Both the position numbers and the translations under genes were made by a program. From Escarpia spicata (Eukaryota > Annelida > Polychaeta > Sabellida > Siboglinidae), in assembly GCA_963995525.1 (NCBI GenBank), contig OZ023217.1, positions 6,612,760 to 6,676,759 of the forward strand: 64,000 bases of DNA, read 5' to 3'. The notes under the pieces were generated by a model. That model worked only from the letters and a program-made list of their open reading frames with translations. It did no database searches and was not told the origin of the DNA. This document shows, in pieces, positions 25,201 through 40,200 of the stretch (position 1 is the first letter of the stretch; every line of letters begins with the position of its first letter).

Positions 25201-28200
25201 CACCCCTGGTTTGTGATATCTGCCAGATGTAGTGTAGTCAACTATCACCCCTGGTTTGTGATATCTGCCAGATGTAGTGTAGTCAACTATCACCCCTGGT
25301 TTGTGATATCTTCCAGAGGTAGTGTAGTCAACTATCACCCCTGGCTTGTGATATCTTCCAGAGGTAGTGTAGTCAACTATCACCCCTGGCTTGTGATATC
25401 TTCCAGAGGTAGTGTAGTCAACTATCACCCCTGGTTTGTGATATCTGCCAGATGTAGTGTAGTCAACTATCACCCCTGGCTTGTGATATCTTCCAGAGGT
25501 AGTGTAGTCAACTATCACCCCTGGCTTGTGATATCTGCCAGATGTAGTGTAGTCGACTATCACCCCTGGCTTGTGATATCTGCCAGATGTAGTGTAGTCA
25601 ACTATCACCCCTGGTTTGTGATATCTGCCAGATGTAGTGTAGTCAACTATCACCCCTGGTTTGTGATATCTGCCAGATGTAGTGTAGTCAACTATCACCC
25701 CTGGTTTGTGATATCTTCCAGAGGTAGTGTAGTCAACTATCACCCCTGGCTTGTGATATCTTCCAGAGGTAGTGTAGTCAACTATCACCCCTGGCTTGTG
25801 ATATCTTCCAGAGGTAGTGTAGTCAACTATCACCCCTGGTTTGTGATATCTTCCAGAGGTAGTGTAGTCAACTATCACCCCTGGCTTGTGATATCTGCCA
25901 GATGTAGTGTAGTCAACTATCACCCCTGGCTTGTGATATCTGCCAGATGTAGTGTAGTCAACTATCACCCCTGGCTTGTGATATCTGCCAGAGGTAGTGT
26001 AGTCAACTATCACCCCTGGCTTGTGATATCTGCCAGATGTAGTGTAGTCAACTATCACCCCTGGTTTGTGATATCTGCCAGATGTAGTGTAGTCAACTAT
26101 CACCCCTGGCTTGTGATATCTGCCAGATGTAGTGTAGTCAACTATCACCCCTGGTTTGTGATATCTGCCAGATGTAGTGTAGTCAACTATCACCCCTGGC
26201 TTGTGATATCTGCCAGATGTAGTGTAGTCAACTATCACCCCTGGTTTGTGATATCTGCCAGATGTAGTGTAGTCAACTATCACCCCTGGCTTGTGATATC
26301 TGCCAGATGTAGTGTAGTCAACTATCACCCCTGGCTTGTGATATCTGCCAGAGGTAGTGTAGTCAACTATCACCCCTGGTTTGTGATATCTGCCAGATGT
26401 AGTGTAGTCAACTATCACCCCTGGCTTGTGATATCTGCCAGATGTAGTGTAGTCAACTATCACCCCTGGTTTGTGATATCTGCCAGATGTAGTGTAGTCA
26501 ACTATCACCCCTGGCTTGTGATATCTGCCAGATGTAGTGTAGTCAACTATCACCCCTGGTTTGTGATATCTGCCAGATGTAGTGTAGTCAACTATCACCC
26601 CTGGCTTGTGATATCTGCCAGATGTAGTGTAGTCAACTATCACCCCTGGCTTGTGATATCTGCCAGAGGTAGTGTAGTCAACTATCACCCCTGGCTTGTG
26701 ATATCTGCCAGAGGTAGTGTAGTCAACTATCACCCCTGGCTTGTGATATCTGCCAGATGTAGTGTAGTCAACTATCACCCCTGGCTTGTGATATCTGCCA
26801 GAGGTAGTGTAGTCAACTATCACCCCTGGCTTGCAAGTTCATTGACTATATGTTGCTTCAGTTCACTCAGCTGTATGAATGAGTATTTGGCTATAGACAG
26901 TGGTGGATATTTGTGTACGAATAGTCTTCGCGAATTTATTTTGCTAATCATTGCTTTTTTTATTTTAGTGCATACAGCGTTTATTACAAGTAAATTACAT
27001 AGAATTTTGCCTTGTTAAGTTTTTATTGTATTTTGTAAACACCCATGGATGGGGATTAGCCACAGATTTGACGGTGTATAAATAAAGTTTTTTATTATTA
27101 AAATTAATTGCAGCATGGCTGCATGATTCTCAAAGAAGTCGAGACGGTGTTCGATTGAACAGGTCTGCCAGGGAGTAAAGTGTAAAGCACTTTGAGCAGT
27201 CCTAGGGACTGGATACTGTGCTATATAAGAACTTCCCTTTAATTTACACTAGGCTGTCTTCGGATAGCCAATTTTAAAATTCCCTTCTGGCATCCATATT
27301 TGGGCTCTCATTTTATCTGTCAGTCATCATTTTATCTGATGATTTTGTAAATTCTATGTTTGATATTTTATTCCTATTCAAATGAGTATAGTCGTAGGTG
27401 ATGACATTAAATAGTTTTTCTAAAATATTATACGAATGGTTACGGCATAGCAGTGTCCTTGAAGATTGGCCATAGCTTGGGTGAAATGAATAATTACTAA
27501 GAAAAGTACAAGGGAAGTTCTTATATAGCGCAGTATCCAGCCCTCAGGACTGCTCAAAGCACTTTACACTTTACTCCCTGGCAGACCTGTTCAATCGGAC
27601 ACCATCTGGGAAGCATCCAGTGCTGCTGCAATAAATGCACAAAGACTAATCGTACACAAATCTCCACCACTGCCTATAGCCAGGTACTCATTCGTACAGC
27701 TGAATGAACTGGAACAATATAGTGAACGAATTTGCCCAAGGTTTGACACCGCAGCACAGGATTTGAACCCGGGTTCTCTAGGTCAAGAATCCAAAGCTCT
27801 AGCCACTGCACCACTGCACCCCACAAAAAGAAACTCACTTGATATATTTGCAGTGACCTGCGAGATGCACACAGAGTGGCCGATGCAGTGGCCAAAGCTA
27901 TGACCAAGGTGGACAAGAGCACTACACTGGACCTTGCGAACAGTGATGTCCTGCACCAGAGCAAGATGGAGCTACTGGATGTCAGTCAGCGGTCAGCACG
28001 AGGTCCACACATGGACACATTCCGCAGTCAGGTGACAACTCATGTGGATAGTATGTTCAGTAATAACTATGTTTTTGGGCACCCTAAAAGTCAACAACAA
28101 AATAATAATTTTTACCATAAGTTTCCATGTACATTACGCTTTTTTTCCTTAATATTTTACTTAAAAGTCTGGGTGCGTATTATACATGATGCTAGCACTA

Positions 28201-31200
28201 AAGAAAATTTTATTTTGCTGGATATACGCTGGAAATACGTGCTACATGGTATGTAGATTTTTAGGCAAAGGATAGAAAATGTCACCACTCATTTTCTACA
28301 ATCTATAATGCTGCGTAAGCATCCTAGACATGCGTTTCATCAAAGATAGTTTCGCGGTAATGCAGTTTGGCTCGTACATCATGGCGGAAACAACCTATGA
28401 CTGTCCACTAGAAGTTCCGTGTAGTTCTACAAACATCCACATGGGGTCATTTGTAGTTGTACAAGTGTCCACCAGGTGGAAGAATGACTGTGTAGATATG
28501 GCTCAAGGTGATATTGTTACGATGTGTCGGTGGCAATGCCGTAACTTGCGTAAGGCACATTTTTTACGATTCTGGTATGGATTCAGAGATCATCACAAAA
28601 TGACCTTTGATGCAATGACAGTGGCTATCTCTGAGCTGCGCTTCGAGCAAACTATCAGAAGCGAGAAAATTAGGAGTTGATATAAAAAATTGGGATGTGT
28701 ATTATACATGGTAATATAGGAATTTTTTCCTAATTTTGCAAAAGTCCGGTTGTGTATTATACATGGGGGTGTATTATACACAGAACCTTATGGTATGTAC
28801 TGTAATGACCGTATATGTTCAAACACTGTATATTTTCAGATGCCCTAACAATCTACGAACAAAAATAATTTTAATGTACCGTAATAACTGTTTGTGTCGG
28901 GACACTGTGTTCTTTGACACCCACAAAGTTGACAGAATTAACCACCTCATGTTTTCAGACACCTCTGTAAAATAGTGTTATTTTTGTTCATGTGGAATTA
29001 GACGTCAATATACGAGGTAACCATAATGAAGTTACAAAGCCCTGTTAATACTAGGGTAATAAAACGGGGCTGACAAGTAAATATTTGGACAGTGTATCTG
29101 TAAATTATTTTCATGAATTGTTTGTTGTCGGGCAGCTGATAATGTAATTGTTTATTGTGTGAATACATATATCATTACAGTACTATTATTTTATACTGAC
29201 TTTTCGTTGTAATCCCTGAAAATTTTGCAAACCATCTAGGAGAAAAACGTGCATGTTCGCAAGCGCACCCACACCACACACGCACGCACGAACGTACATA
29301 CCACATGCATGCATGCCTGCCTGCTCGCCCACACCACATGCATGCATGCACGCACGTAATCACACACACTCGTTAGCTCAATTATAGCTACATTAAAATA
29401 ATACTCTGGATGATCCAGAATGTTTCTACATTTTAGTGTAAGCTACGTTGGAATTGATGAGCATTTCACAATCCTCTCCAATTTGACATAGGATATCATT
29501 TTGTATTTTCAAAGTTTAATGTCATAATTATGTCTTCTAGAAATGGCATCATATGTGCATATACGTCCATGGCAGTGCCATATAAGTCTTTTGTGTGGGT
29601 CCTGTCAAAGGTCAGAGCATTTTGTAATATTTATGACACAGCTGTTTGTGATTTTATTTGTCATGTCGAGGATCATTGTTTACCACTCAACTAGGCACGT
29701 GCATTTATTTAGTGACAATTTATTCAGTGTGAGGGACATAATGTTGCAGTGCATTAACTGTAGGGTATTGAATGTGTAAATAATAGTTTTTGTGACAGTC
29801 CCAAATGCATATCTGCACATGTGTTACAACAGTCGATAACATTGCATCACGTGGATCACTCACGCCATAGGTAATGGTATAATGCCAATTAACATCTTAC
29901 CCCATTGGCTCTCAGTTTAAAGCAACTACATACTCCATTGGCTGTGGCCATTTCACTCATGTGAATTAGTCATTGCAGCTTGAAATATACATACCGTATT
30001 CGTTCTATTAAGCTTACACTACGTTAAACAAATATTTGAGACATGACAATATGTCAAATTTTGCTTTCTAATAAGTGTACACGATGGGGTGTACACCCAT
30101 TTTCTGGCAAACATTTTATGTATCCAAATATGAGGAAAAGTCTGATAATTTAGGTGGACCTTTTGATATTTTTTAATCACTGATCTTTTAATCTAGTGTC
30201 ACATTGGTAGTCATTTAATAACAATGATAGACTCAACAGTCAAGGTTGGCACTAGAGATCGCTGTCAGTGTGTCACACATTACTAAAGTGGACTGTATGC
30301 TAATGACAGCATGCACGATTAATAGAACAAATATGATGTGTCCATCTGCTGCTCAAGTAAAACAGTGATTCATTACATATAGCTTCAGGAATAACGGGTA
30401 TTTCCAATACTTCCTTATGTTTTTCTTGTGTTGCAATTTTAGTATTTTTAAATTTGCAATTAACATATTTTTAACAGCAATATGTGATTCATACAACAAT
30501 GTTATAATATAGTAGTATGTGTGTAATTCAGCTTTCTTTCAAATAAAGACAACTAGTTCTTACAGTGTAAAGAGAAGCCCTCAATATTCATGTAAGTGTT
30601 CTGCCATGGCAAAGTGGGTAGTAAGTTGCAAAATTGTGAAATTGTGTTTTTTTCTTTTTGAATTTCAGAGATGACAAGCTTTAAAATGACACATAATTTG
30701 TTGAAATATCTTCAGTAGTTTTTATTTATTTCAAAAATTTAAGCAGACTTTAAAAACACCATTTGGAGAAATGAGGTCATTTTGATCCGAAATTTATTCA
30801 TCACACATGTGTATGTTAGTTCAATTATATTTAGATGAGTTGTATGCTCATGTCAGTGCAACATGATGTTTGGAAAACATTGCCATTAATGTATGTTATT
30901 GTATATAGTGGTTTAGAAATGATATACAGTGGTGTGGCAGCTTCAGTCAACCCACTCAATTATATAGCAAAAACAAGACCGTCAATCTAAGAGCTAACTA
31001 ACTATTTGATGTGCTGATATTCCCACACACCATTGAGTATTTTTTGTCGAAAACAAATCAGCTGAAAAATTGCTGCATGGTTGATTTGCACTGTCACAGA
31101 TGGTGCGTGTTATTGCAAAAGGCTAGTAAGTCAAACAGATCTGTCAAATGCTTACTGAAAATGCAGATAATGTTAATTATTAGCATTCGTTAAGTGGCCT

Positions 31201-34200
31201 TTAAAAACTGTTCATAGTAAAATGCACTGCCGGTGGTTGTGTGACAGGTCGGGCTGGTAATTAAATTGAGATGCTTGTCTGCTAACCATCGTGCCTGTCT
31301 TCTTGTAACTCATTTGAATCGAACCACAATAAAACTGATTTGTTTGTCGCTTATCGTTTCTTGCAAAATGAACATTGTCACAATTGCATTTCTGTCCCCA
31401 CAATTATTACCACTCAAAATACTGACATGCTTTCAATTATACCATATACGCAAATAAATTGGATTAACTGTGATGTTTACATCATTTTACATTATTACAT
31501 ATGTCATTAGTCTTAATTTGATTTGTATGTATTGTAATGAGTTTTTTTAATTTGATCATGATGGATGAAATTATAATTTTTTGAATGATTTGACTGTCAA
31601 ATATGACGGATTAACTGTACAAATAAATGTTGATTTAATCCACTTATTGACTTAGTGAGTGGATACATTTATTAAAAGTGGCCTGCCAGAATGAACCAGG
31701 TATCAAGTCGCGTGGGTCTGTTTTGGACATGAGCCAAAACTAGCTGTCTAAGACATGTTCCATCAATTTTTTTGATTTTGGCAGAAATGCATTCCTTATA
31801 ATCTCATTTGTCAACGACAAGTTTATTTTCCTCAACAAACAATCTAAAATTAGTAAAATACATGCAATTATGAACCCATATACGTCAACAATAGACAATA
31901 TTGTCACTCATAGTCGCAAGTCCCACGTTACATTTTACCAGGGCTGGATGGTGGTTTAAAACAATGTAAACCACTGCAAATTTTGTCTTGACTTTGCACA
32001 CTCACAAGACCAACCCTAGTGTTATTCGCACTTTTCACATTTCTGCTACCTGCTGATTGCAGATGATCTGGCAGCATACAGCAATGACCTCCCCTGGCTT
32101 GCACCCAAGGAAAAAGAGGAGTGCCCCAACCACACCCCAGAACACAACTGTCATGGCCGGCCATCCCAACCAGGGGGAAACACAGCCATCTGTGGCGAAG
32201 CACAAACCCCTGCCTTCGATTCGGGGTGAGCCAAAGATGAAAAATTAATTTATTGTTTGGCACTGTAAATTGTAATATGCAAAAACATCGTCTTCAAAAC
32301 AACTACATAAAGAATTATTTAAGACGAATTTTAATTTAAAAAAAAGTTTAACTGATTTTTATATAACCTCAGTGTTGGGTACTCAAAATATAATTTGCAT
32401 TCTACCATGTAATATTTTGCCAACAGCTTGGTATTAACACTCACGTGTGCATTGTGGAAAGTCTGGATTTTAAAGGAATAAAGTCTGCCTTTTTAGTCTG
32501 GATATTTAATTTTTCTTAATTTATTTCTGTTGACCCAGGCCAAACCAGTTTTGCTTGCTTTTTTACTAGAAACCTATGCCACAATCAGAGTTGATTGCTA
32601 TCTGATGGTTATATTTTAGCTATTTTCTATGCTCTGTGTGTCTTCTACAACTGCTCCGAGTTACGAATGCATAGACAAGTCTTTGCATGTGTGCCTGGAT
32701 ATAGATATTCGGTGTATCGATTTCACAACATCAGCACCTAATCAAAGTGTCTTTTGTGTGCAAAAAACAGTTTATGAATTAAAACTAACACATGTGCATT
32801 TTTTTAATAATGACTCCATTGATATGTAATAGAACACATGGAACTTTTTAATCAGGCGTCAGACCACCATTATGTTGGTGTTCTGCGTAGGTGGATTTTG
32901 TTTGTCCGGGGCTTCCTGAGAATAATCGGATCAGGTGACAACGTAAAGAAACCGTCCAGTTTCATAGTGATCCAGGTGTCAATGACGCTGTCACAGCGCA
33001 TCACTTTAAATGACAGAGAGCTGTGGAGAAATGAGAGATTTTACAGACAGGTGTTTGAGTACATATTACTAACTGATCTGGTTATTGGTTGTCATCTGGG
33101 AATTGATTCGACTACCATGACTGACGTCCAACATATCCAGTCATTATACATTGATCAGGTGGTGGTAATTCTTAGTACATTGGAATCTCGGGAAGATTGG
33201 TGAGAAGCTGGATGAGATGGGTAGGACACTTGGTATGGATGGATGCAGGCACACTTAATGCCAGCAAAGAGAGCAGAGGCGGAAAAAGGGAAGACCACGG
33301 TTGAGGTGGAAGACAGCATAAAGAGGGGTTTGAGAAGATGGAAAAAGAATGGTGGATGTTCCTGTCCTTCACTCCTCTACAACTGGGAACATGGAGGAAG
33401 AACACACTGTCGTAGTAAAAGACATTCTGGCACTTTGTGAAATGATTCAATACATCTAATGTTGTTTTCATCCACGGTATAAGTGTTATAACACAGTGCT
33501 GACATGAATGTGGGTTACAAAGTTGGTCCTTTTAAGTGGAACAGATGTATTTGAAAAATTAACCACTGGCAAGACCAAGGAATAAAGCTTCCTATGCTGA
33601 ACTCTACAGTTTGTGCTAACAAATGTAACATTTGTTTTACCTAGATGCTAACCAGTTAATACAATACTAGTATATTGGACATATTGTCTAAACCAGTCTG
33701 GTAGCAGCTGCATAGAGCAGTCATTGTAGATTGTTATTTATGCAAGTCCTCTTTGTGTGAAATGTTGGTTGTGGATTAATAATGAATTTGTTATGTTGCA
33801 TGCATAACATATTTTTTTCTGTACCTTGTTGCTTATAAATAACAAATATTTTGTCAGTGGATTCTGAATGCTTCCCAAAATGGCACAACCTGTATAGCAT
33901 GTGTGATGATACTGTAAACCTCCCATTAGCGTCAAACTTAAACCATATCCACAATACACAGTACAGTAGAATCCCTCTAACATAGTCACCCAAATAAAAT
34001 GGCCTGAATAAAAGTGTATAGCCTGATTAGAGAGGCATTATAAACAGATACACATGTACCTTCTGTTTCATAAGTTAACTTCTGTTTCAGGGAAGCATGC
34101 AACGGGAGGCAGGAGGCAGAAGACAAGACTTCCCACAATATCCCTGGGGCTACCCACCTTACCCTCTGATGCGACAGTCACCCGACCATTCAACTACAAG

Positions 34201-37200
34201 CTGAACACTCAAGTCGACTTAACCCTTGGTCATTATAATGATAATATTTATTTTATATAGGGCCACATCCACTGTAGTTCATGGTGCTTTACAGAGATAT
34301 AATATTTTTTTAAATAATATGTTGTAATAAAAACTGTAGTTGTTATATCACAAATAAAATTATGTATAATATATTACTATGGAATATAACTATAATGCAC
34401 CTATCAGTACATACGTATGTATGTTTATATGTGTGTACGTATGCAGGAATGTTAATGTTTGCCTCTTAGATGACTCGAATTTCAAATGTCAAACTTTCAG
34501 AGATTAACCTATGCCCCAGAGGATGGAAGTAACACGTCTATTGTTTTCGAAATACCCCATATAGTTGACCAACTGACACTTAACCTAACTGCTGTTGTAG
34601 GTCACATCCCGACCCCACCAATGGAGCGATCCTATGGACAAGGCATGTCACCTGACTGGGTGTCCTTGACCCAACGACCTACGTTACCTTCACAGATGTC
34701 TGGTCAGGATGACCTGAGAAGCCCAGACATCAATGGTGTAGACATGGTATGTGCTTTTGTCTTGCGAGTGGTTCTTTTGTTACTGGTCATTGTTTTGAAG
34801 TAATTATTGTGTGCAAAATATATTTCTGCAGTGTTTGTGGTTAAAACTGTTAAAGTATAATTGTCTTTGTGTTTAATGTTCTTCATAGGTGGTTTCCATT
34901 AGATTCACCACCGTTGTTCAATATGTGAACTCGTGGAATTCTTTTTTGCACATATAAATGTATTTTAAGCACCTCTGAAAGGATTGATCCACATTGCTAT
35001 ACAAATCTTCTTGTAATGTTGATGCCTTTTACAAGTTTATTGTAGTCCTTCAGTAAGTGAAATGTTGGAATATTTATATATTTATATACATTCAACTTTT
35101 TGTCTCGTGTTCAGTGATGTATTTTTCAAAATTATTTCAGTATGGGTTTGTTAGTATTGTCGATAAAGGTATAGTATTGTCGATAAAGGTATAGTATTGT
35201 CGATAAAGGTATAGTATTGTCGATAAAGGTATAGTATTGTCGATAAAGGTATAGTATTGTCGATAAAAGGTATAGTATTGTCGATAAAGGTATAGTATTG
35301 TCGATAAAGGTATAGTTGATGTTTGTGTGTTTTATATTTCCCTAAGAGTTGCTGCTTCAGCGAAATAAATTGGAATATATATCTCTAACGCGTTCCATAT
35401 GACATGTGGTATACATGTTACCTGATCACATACTGTATGGACATCATGTTGAAATAAATGTTGTAGGCCCTTCCAGGCAGCCATGAATATTGGTACAACA
35501 TGAATTTGGTATGCCACAAAATGAAAAATCGATACATAGCTGGAAATAGCCACTTACCACTAATATACTTACACCTCATAGACACTTATAGGCCTTTTCA
35601 GAAAGGTTCAGTCTCTTGCAAAATCTCGTAGAATCGGCACATAAACTAAGTGTAGAAATAGATGTTCGAACTAGGTGTAGTTAAACACGTTGCTTTCAGT
35701 AGACATAAAACTAATCATAGTGTTTGACTCGGAGAGAAACTAACCATTAAAATAATGTGTAGTGTAGATTAAAAAGACTCACTTAGACATACTTTTCTGG
35801 AAAGTTGTGGGAATTGAATCGACTATTAACATGAATGTTGATGACAAATGTCACAAGGAATTTTTATTGAAAACGAGTTCAGTCAGAAGGATAATGTTTC
35901 GATTTGTGATGCCCTGAATTTGATAATTTGTGTATAATTTGCTGAAAGATTAGCAGGAATGCTCGAAAGGAATGATAATATTTGTATTCAATGAATGAGT
36001 ATCCACACAAAATCAAACAAATGATCTGTGGTGCCAAACATGTAACTTTTAGTTAATTCACAAATAGATGGTCTCAGTAACTCTGTATGCAGTGCTTAAG
36101 ACATTGAGACAATTTCATTAATGTAACCAAAAAGACTGAAAGAATGTGGTGAGCATTGCTAGCTTCCATCATTTCTAAAGCAGTCACTGACCACTGCTGT
36201 CGTCAGTTGATGGTGTGTACGGTCAGGATATCACTTGATATGAGATAATGCATAATTGTCTTTGTTGTCTCATGTTGTGGTTGAGGTGTATATTCCGGAT
36301 GTGGTCCGTTGACGTGTTGGTACCAACACTTGACGTCACGACAGGGTGACTTGATATTATAGCGTTACCTCTTGTCAATGTTTTGTGAAATATATGCCAC
36401 ATAACTGTTTTCGTGGTTATTTGATGACATGATGCTGTCTGATGGTGTTATTGTTATTTTACAATCAAATGACATCAAGTAAGATCTCTTGACGTCACAC
36501 TATAGTGTATGTTATTGTTGGCTTTAACAACATTTAACAAGGTTATACTCCAAACTAAACAAACCAGATGGAAGAGGACAAAAAATAGCCATTGTCGTAT
36601 TCAGAATCCAACGTTTGTACATGTTCATGTCCATCTGCTCTTCTGAGATAATTGTCAGTTTCATCTTTAAACATATTAAATTCACACCGCTAATATTTAT
36701 ACAATCCGTAGGTAATTTGTTCCGTACACATTTATTGTGCAAGAATGACTGGTTGATAATGTTATTAATACTAATAATAGTACATTTCTTACATAGCCCC
36801 TATCCAAATAATTGTTCTGGGGCTTTGTACAACGGTTAGTACAAATATGTTAATAACATAAAACTATACATATTTTAAAATATGCAATCATTACCACGAA
36901 ATAAAATCAACTATATTGTCTTAAAAATAAACACACGTATACAGGCTATTAAAATAATAACAATAAATAAATTATAATAATAAATAAATGTATAAATAAT
37001 TAATTACGGTCGTCTAATCTAGACCCATGGACTGTGTTCCTGGATGACATCCTGGTCTTGTTACACACAGGAGGTGGATGACGACGGTAGATCACCCGTA
37101 GAGACGGCTTCCGGAATGATGACAGACACAACGCAGATGGTCGCCGCGGCACCTACTCGCGCACCCGTCAACACTCCGGACTCACCGTACATGAGAACAC

Positions 37201-40200
37201 TGGAGCGCCAGGTGTCAGGTTCGTGCGATGTCCGTGCTCGCGTCTGCGGGAAAAGGAATCTTAATTTATGTATCCAGCACGCTACGGTTTGCCTACGTCA
37301 CAATCGAATTTTTGCAGGTGACCTCCGTCAAGCTTTGCCAAGCCAAGATTGTTATTAACGGTTAATATACGTGAATTACATTACTAGCTACTGCCGCATG
37401 GCATCTCATAAATCAGACATTCTCGCATACAGTTGTCACTTTAAAAACTTTGCCTAATGTTTTTGTCTTAAAGAAACCCTTGTGTGACCAGAATTTCAAC
37501 AAAATATATGACAGAATGTCCGAACCCAGCACGTGTTTTCTGATGGCTTGACGGAGGTTTTGCTAGGCAACTGGTCACGTGATGGATAACGGTTCATTCC
37601 GACTCGTAGCATCAAATGAGTCTATCATAATAACAACCAGGCTGTAGAGGTTTATGCGCGTTGTTTTTAATGCTTTATTTCACTTCATTTATGCGTTCCA
37701 CGTTAAAATAAATGCGCACATTACGTAAGTCAGTCAGAGTGCGTCGTGATTGCTGCATCCCGATTTGACATAGAACACGTATTAACGTCAGTACGTTTCA
37801 CTGTGTGCGCTTAGATAGACGCTGGAACCATGCGAGTATTGCGTTCAAGCAAAGCGGGACACTTTTGAGTATGCTGCTCTCTTGTTTATTCCTGTGAGGC
37901 TGGCCTTGAAACTTGTGTGCGACGTTGCGTTGCTTTGCTTTGCTTCACCTTTCATCATTGACTATGCACTACCGTCCCCACCTCCCGTCTCACCCCACGC
38001 CACTCCTCCTATCATATATCGTTCTCCACTCCTCTCCCAGTCCCTCCCAATCTATCTTGCTATATACTTCTAACCCAGTTTTGATCGTCCACGTTTCCTT
38101 TTATCTTCCATTTTTTAAAAAGACATTTGCTTTCATTATAAACTGTTTTCTTCACGTTTGTTCAATGAGTCCTGTCCACTTAACAGACTCCTTGCCAGCT
38201 TCTTCTTGAAACTTTCTTTCATACCAATCTCTTCCTTCAGCTCCTATTATTTGCTTGTCTATTCTTGTCACTTCCGCAATTGATGGATCCTGTAAGTCGC
38301 GGTTTTCCTACGTCGCAAGCAAAATTATACGTATGACCTCCGTCTTGCTTTGCGTTTGCCATCGATGTTAAAAACGAAAATACGTGTGCATTGCATTACA
38401 TTATGACATCCGCTAGATCAAATATTCCCACATACAGGTGTCACTTGAAAAATTCTGCCTTATATTTGTTGTCATAAAGAAAACACTTTTTGGGGCAGAA
38501 GTTCAGTAAAATGTACGACGGAATGTCGGAACGCTTCACATATTCGACATCCGTTTTTGATAGCTCAACAAACATATTGCTTGATAGGTCAATTCTTGTT
38601 GTTGTCACAAACTTGTATTTGTGTTGTTCTTCAGGAATACTGGGCACGATCCAGGAGCACGACACAACGGACGGAGACTGGTCGAGGGGCGGCCCGCTCA
38701 CACCTCAGCCTCCGTCCCGACGCAGCGTCCGCTTCTTGGGCGAGACACCCCCGACCGCTGCAGGGAATGCAAGAGGCGACGAGTCTATGGCCGGGGGAGA
38801 TCAGAGCACGCTCCGTCACGGCACGCCGAGCGTCGTCGAAATGGACGCGGGAGACAAGACCGATATAGGATCGAAGCTGGGCGAGCGGGTTGAGTCGGCG
38901 GCGTGCGTTGCCACGCCGGAGCAGTGGCCGATGGTCGACGAGGACACGTACCGACTCCGACCGGGGCCGACACCGACTCACACCCCGGGCACGATGTCAG
39001 TCGCCGAGGAGGAAGCAGCGACGTCGACGGCCGGGAACGTCGACGCGCGCTCAGACCGCTCGGGGCTGACGTCGATGCTCGTGAAGATGAGCCGCGAGAA
39101 CTCGCTGCACTCCAACAAGGCGAAGCACATCATGCAAGACCCTCCTACCGCGTCACCTGCGCCACCGCCTCCATCGCCCGAGCCCAAGTCGACCGTGGTG
39201 GCTAGGATGGACCAGACCGTTGGCATGTATGAGTCTGACAGCGAGCCCGGGTTCGACCTGACCGTGAAGCCGCCCAGTAATCTTGACGACGAGAGCAGGA
39301 TTAACACGCCACAGTTCTGTCTGCGGACGCCGTCGACTGGGTCCCGAGAGCGGTCCGTGGACGGACAGGCGACGGCAGCACCGGAAGACTCGTACGCGCT
39401 CCTGGAGGGGGGCGGGGAGTCGATGAAGGAGGCGGCGGAACACGGTGCAGAGCCCGCCGGCGGTGATGCAATCGAGGCCGAGTTAACCACACAATACGGT
39501 AACCAGCTGACGGTGGAACCAGCAGGTGTTCCGTTGACGGAACTGACAGTGGAGTCAGAACCGACAGTGATGACGGAACCAACAACGATGACAGAACCGG
39601 GCGCAGCTGCACCGGTGGGCGACGGCAGAGAAAACGGCAGTGGCAGTGGCGCTGCCGAAGACAAGCCGAAAAGTTCCGCAAGTCAAGAGAAAGACACTAG
39701 TGACTTGCAAAACGAAGGCGGTTCTCCAAGCGAACATCATGCCAGCAAGACAGAACTACCCGAAGACGAAGCCGTCAGCGCACACGAAAAAGCATCGGCT
39801 GCAAGGCAAGAGAACAAGAACACTAGCGACCTCGGCTTGCATAACGAAGGCAGTTCTACAAGCGAACATCACGCCAGCAAGACAGAACAAGCTGAAGACG
39901 AAACAGCTATCAACCCACACGATAAAGCATCGGCAGCGGGTGAACCAGAGAAAGCCGGGAACACCAACGAATCGGCCAACGGCCAGCCTGCAGACGTGGC
40001 TGTAAGCGCAGACAGAGATGGCCAAGAAGACGCTGTTGAGACGTGTCCCGAACCAACGGCGGCCATACAGCCGGGATACGGGGCGCAGACGGCGTCGGCA
40101 CCTGGCGAAGGAGAGGCGAACCATTCACACCTGGAGGAGTTTGATGCGAGCGAAGAGAACTTTGTCGAGGAGCTGCAACAGGAATACGACAAGTTGTCGT

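Noticed and set aside
22629..26833. CRISPR array
   Set aside because: Units are contiguous with no unique spacers, in an animal genome.
22748..27018. Open frames of 600-700 codons on both strands
   Set aside because: They are the 45/42-bp minisatellite read in frame. They encode only 15-residue repeats, occur on both strands and end with the array.
28330..28680. 116-codon frame in intron 7 as a nested gene
   Set aside because: Flanked by repeated GTATTATACA motifs of a probable mobile element, with no recognisable domain. Kept only as part of that repeat.
36333..36497. CRE-like TGACGTCA palindromes as regulatory sites
   Set aside because: Two short intronic motifs in AT-rich DNA are expected by chance or repeat origin, and no other promoter features are present.
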